Of a DNA stretch of 7,041 nucleotides, positions 5,979 through 7,041 are shown piece after piece; position 1 is the stretch's first letter, and every line of letters begins with the position of its first letter. The notes under the pieces were generated by a model. It saw nothing but the letters and a program-made list of their open reading frames with translations. It was not told the origin of the DNA and ran no database searches. The stretch comes from Anaerolineae bacterium (GTDB lineage Bacteria > Chloroflexota > Anaerolineae > DUEN01). The stretch is from positions 1 through 7,041 of the forward strand of contig JAGHDS010000092.1 of the NCBI GenBank assembly GCA_021159845.1, written 5' to 3'. The position numbers were made by a program, and so were the translations under genes.

Positions 5979-7041
5979 TCACGCCCTCACGGTCGCGGCT
6001 TCCGATTCAGCGCGCCGTGACTTATCCATACGCTCGACCCGGCCCGCGCCGTAGACCTTCTCCACAAGCTGAGCTGGCTCACCAACGTAAGCGACCGTCC
6101 CCGCACCAGATACGAGCACGTCCAACAGCTCGGTCGCATACACCCGCGCGCTACCGGAGCCATGCACCCGAACACGCGCCTCCTTGCTCTCCAATGCGAA
6201 TCCGTCATAGTGACCGGAACCGCTGATGTATACCTCCTGCCGCTCGACTTGCCCGGCCAGGCGCGCCCGGCCGGGGCCGTTCACACGCACGACCAGATGC
6301 GTCGCTTCTACCGCGTCCATTTCCACCGACTCCACTCCATTAACGACAATCTCCAGCCGATCCTCGTCAACCGGCGACATCTGGGGCTCTTCCGTAGCCA
6401 TAGCTTCCTGCACAGAAGGCTGCTCTTTAGCTTCCTCCGGAGCGATGAGAGCCTCCTCCGGGATCTTACCATCCGGGAACTGTTTGCGATACATCTCGTA
6501 GTAAGTGCCCCGACGAGCCAACAGCTCCCAGTGCGTGCCCCGCTCCACAATGCGCCCATCCACGATCACCAGCACCAGGTCAGCGTTGCGGATGGTGCTC
6601 AGCCGGTGGGCGATGACGATGCTCGTCCGCCCTCGCAACAGCCGCTCCAACGCCTGCTGGATCAACATCTCCGTGCGAGTGTCCACGCTGGACGTCGCCT
6701 CGTCCAGGATGAGGATGCGCGGGTTGGCCAACACCGCCCGGGCGAACGCGATGAGCTGTCGCTGCCCCTGAGAGAAGTTCGACCCACGCTCTTGCACCTG
6801 CGTCTGATACCCATCCGGCAGCCGGGAGATGAAATCGTGGGCGTTGACCAGGCGCGCGGCCGCTTCCACCTCCTCGTCCGTCGCATCCAGGCGACCGTAG
6901 CGGATATTATCCGCCACCGTGCCCGAGAAGAGGAAGGTCTCCTGCAATACCATGCCCATCTGGCGACGCAGGCTGGCCTGCTTCACTCTCCGAATATCGA
7001 TACCATCGACGAGGATGGCCCCATCCCATACATCATAGAAG
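5979..7041 (-). CDS. ABC exporter subunit, nucleotide-binding domain with C-terminal DUF2807-like extension, 5' part outside window
   Basis: C-terminal 353 residues of an ABC transporter of the multidrug/lipid exporter class. The frame is open to the window edge (beginning FYDVWDGAILVDGIDIRRVK), so the GTG near 6986 is internal; the membrane domain and Walker A lie outside. Counting from that GTG codon as residue 1: Q-loop VLQE (13-16), signature FSQGQRQ (71-77), Walker B ILILDEATSS with catalytic E96, D-loop SVD, and switch H127 in IAHRLST. The Q-for-G change in the signature with GQRQLIAFARA is typical of one partner of heterodimeric exporters (LmrD/YheH-like). Residues 172-228 form an acidic, Pro-rich linker (EEALIAPEEAKEQP). 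Then 229-320 carries five V-x-G-x-G units at N236, S255, H275, S293 and Y312 (spacing 18-20), resembling the DUF2807 beta-repeat domain. In known exporter topology this tail is cytoplasmic, odd for a domain usually exported. The substrate cannot be told. Confidence 0.93.
   Translation of the reverse strand, partial: FYDVWDGAILVDGIDIRRVKQASLRRQMGMVLQETFLFSGTVADNIRYGRLDATDEEVEAAARLVNAHDFISRLPDGYQTQVQERGSNFSQGQRQLIAFARAVLANPRILILDEATSSVDTRTEMLIQQALERLLRGRTSIVIAHRLSTIRNADLVLVIVDGRIVERGTHWELLARRGTYYEMYRKQFPDGKIPEEALIAPEEAKEQPSVQEAMATEEPQMSPVDEDRLEIVVNGVESVEMDAVEATHLVVRVNGPGRARLAGQVERQEVYISGSGHYDGFALESKEARVRVHGSGSARVYATELLDVLVSGAGTVAYVGEPAQLVEKVYGAGRVERMDKSRRAESEAATVRA

Noticed and set aside
6934..6986. 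Starting the exporter ATPase at the GTG at 6986
   Set aside because: The frame continues upstream to the window edge with typical NBD sequence (FYDVWDGAILVDGIDIRR), so that GTG is an internal valine codon and the gene is truncated by the window.

Overview
All five recognisable genes lie on the minus strand and are tightly packed, so transcription runs from the high coordinates to the low ones. The DNA is GC-rich, with strong purine-rich ribosome binding sites (GGAGG-like) before most starts. The protein flavours resemble Chloroflexota (Anaerolineae-type bacteria), possibly a thermophile. That placement rests on recall of similar proteins, not on a search, and is only moderately secure.

Layout in transcription order: (1) 7041-5979, the C-terminal part of an ABC exporter subunit (nucleotide-binding domain) carrying an unusual C-terminal beta-repeat extension that looks like DUF2807; (2) 15 bp later, 5963-4689, a URO-D/MtaA-superfamily protein that is not a true HemE; (3) a perfect 15-bp hairpin; (4) 4595-2439, a GH2 beta-glucuronidase with the full set of glucuronate-recognition residues, fused to a C-terminal SCP-2 (sterol carrier protein type) domain; (5) 2346-2137, a 69-residue helical protein; (6) a perfect 12-bp hairpin; (7) 2062-1, a GH3 beta-glucosidase with a PA14 insert, cut by the window edge before its C-terminal fibronectin-like domain. 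No stretch longer than about 100 bases is without a gene. No tRNA, rRNA, CRISPR or mobile element was seen.

The three downstream genes read as a glycoconjugate-degrading set: a glucuronidase removes beta-glucuronic acid and a glucosidase removes beta-glucose. No export signal is visible on any complete protein or on the GH3 N-terminus, so the reactions are probably cytoplasmic. The SCP-2 domain on the glucuronidase is the most striking feature. SCP-2 domains hold lipophilic molecules in a hydrophobic tunnel, so the fusion suggests glucuronides with a greasy aglycone (steroid, triterpenoid or similar), or capture of the released aglycone. The URO-D-like protein could add a methyl-transfer step (for example demethylation of a methoxylated aglycone or sugar), but no corrinoid protein is present in the window and this is inference. 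The ABC exporter may belong to an upstream transcription unit with the URO-D-like gene, because the 15-bp hairpin separates that pair from the hydrolases.
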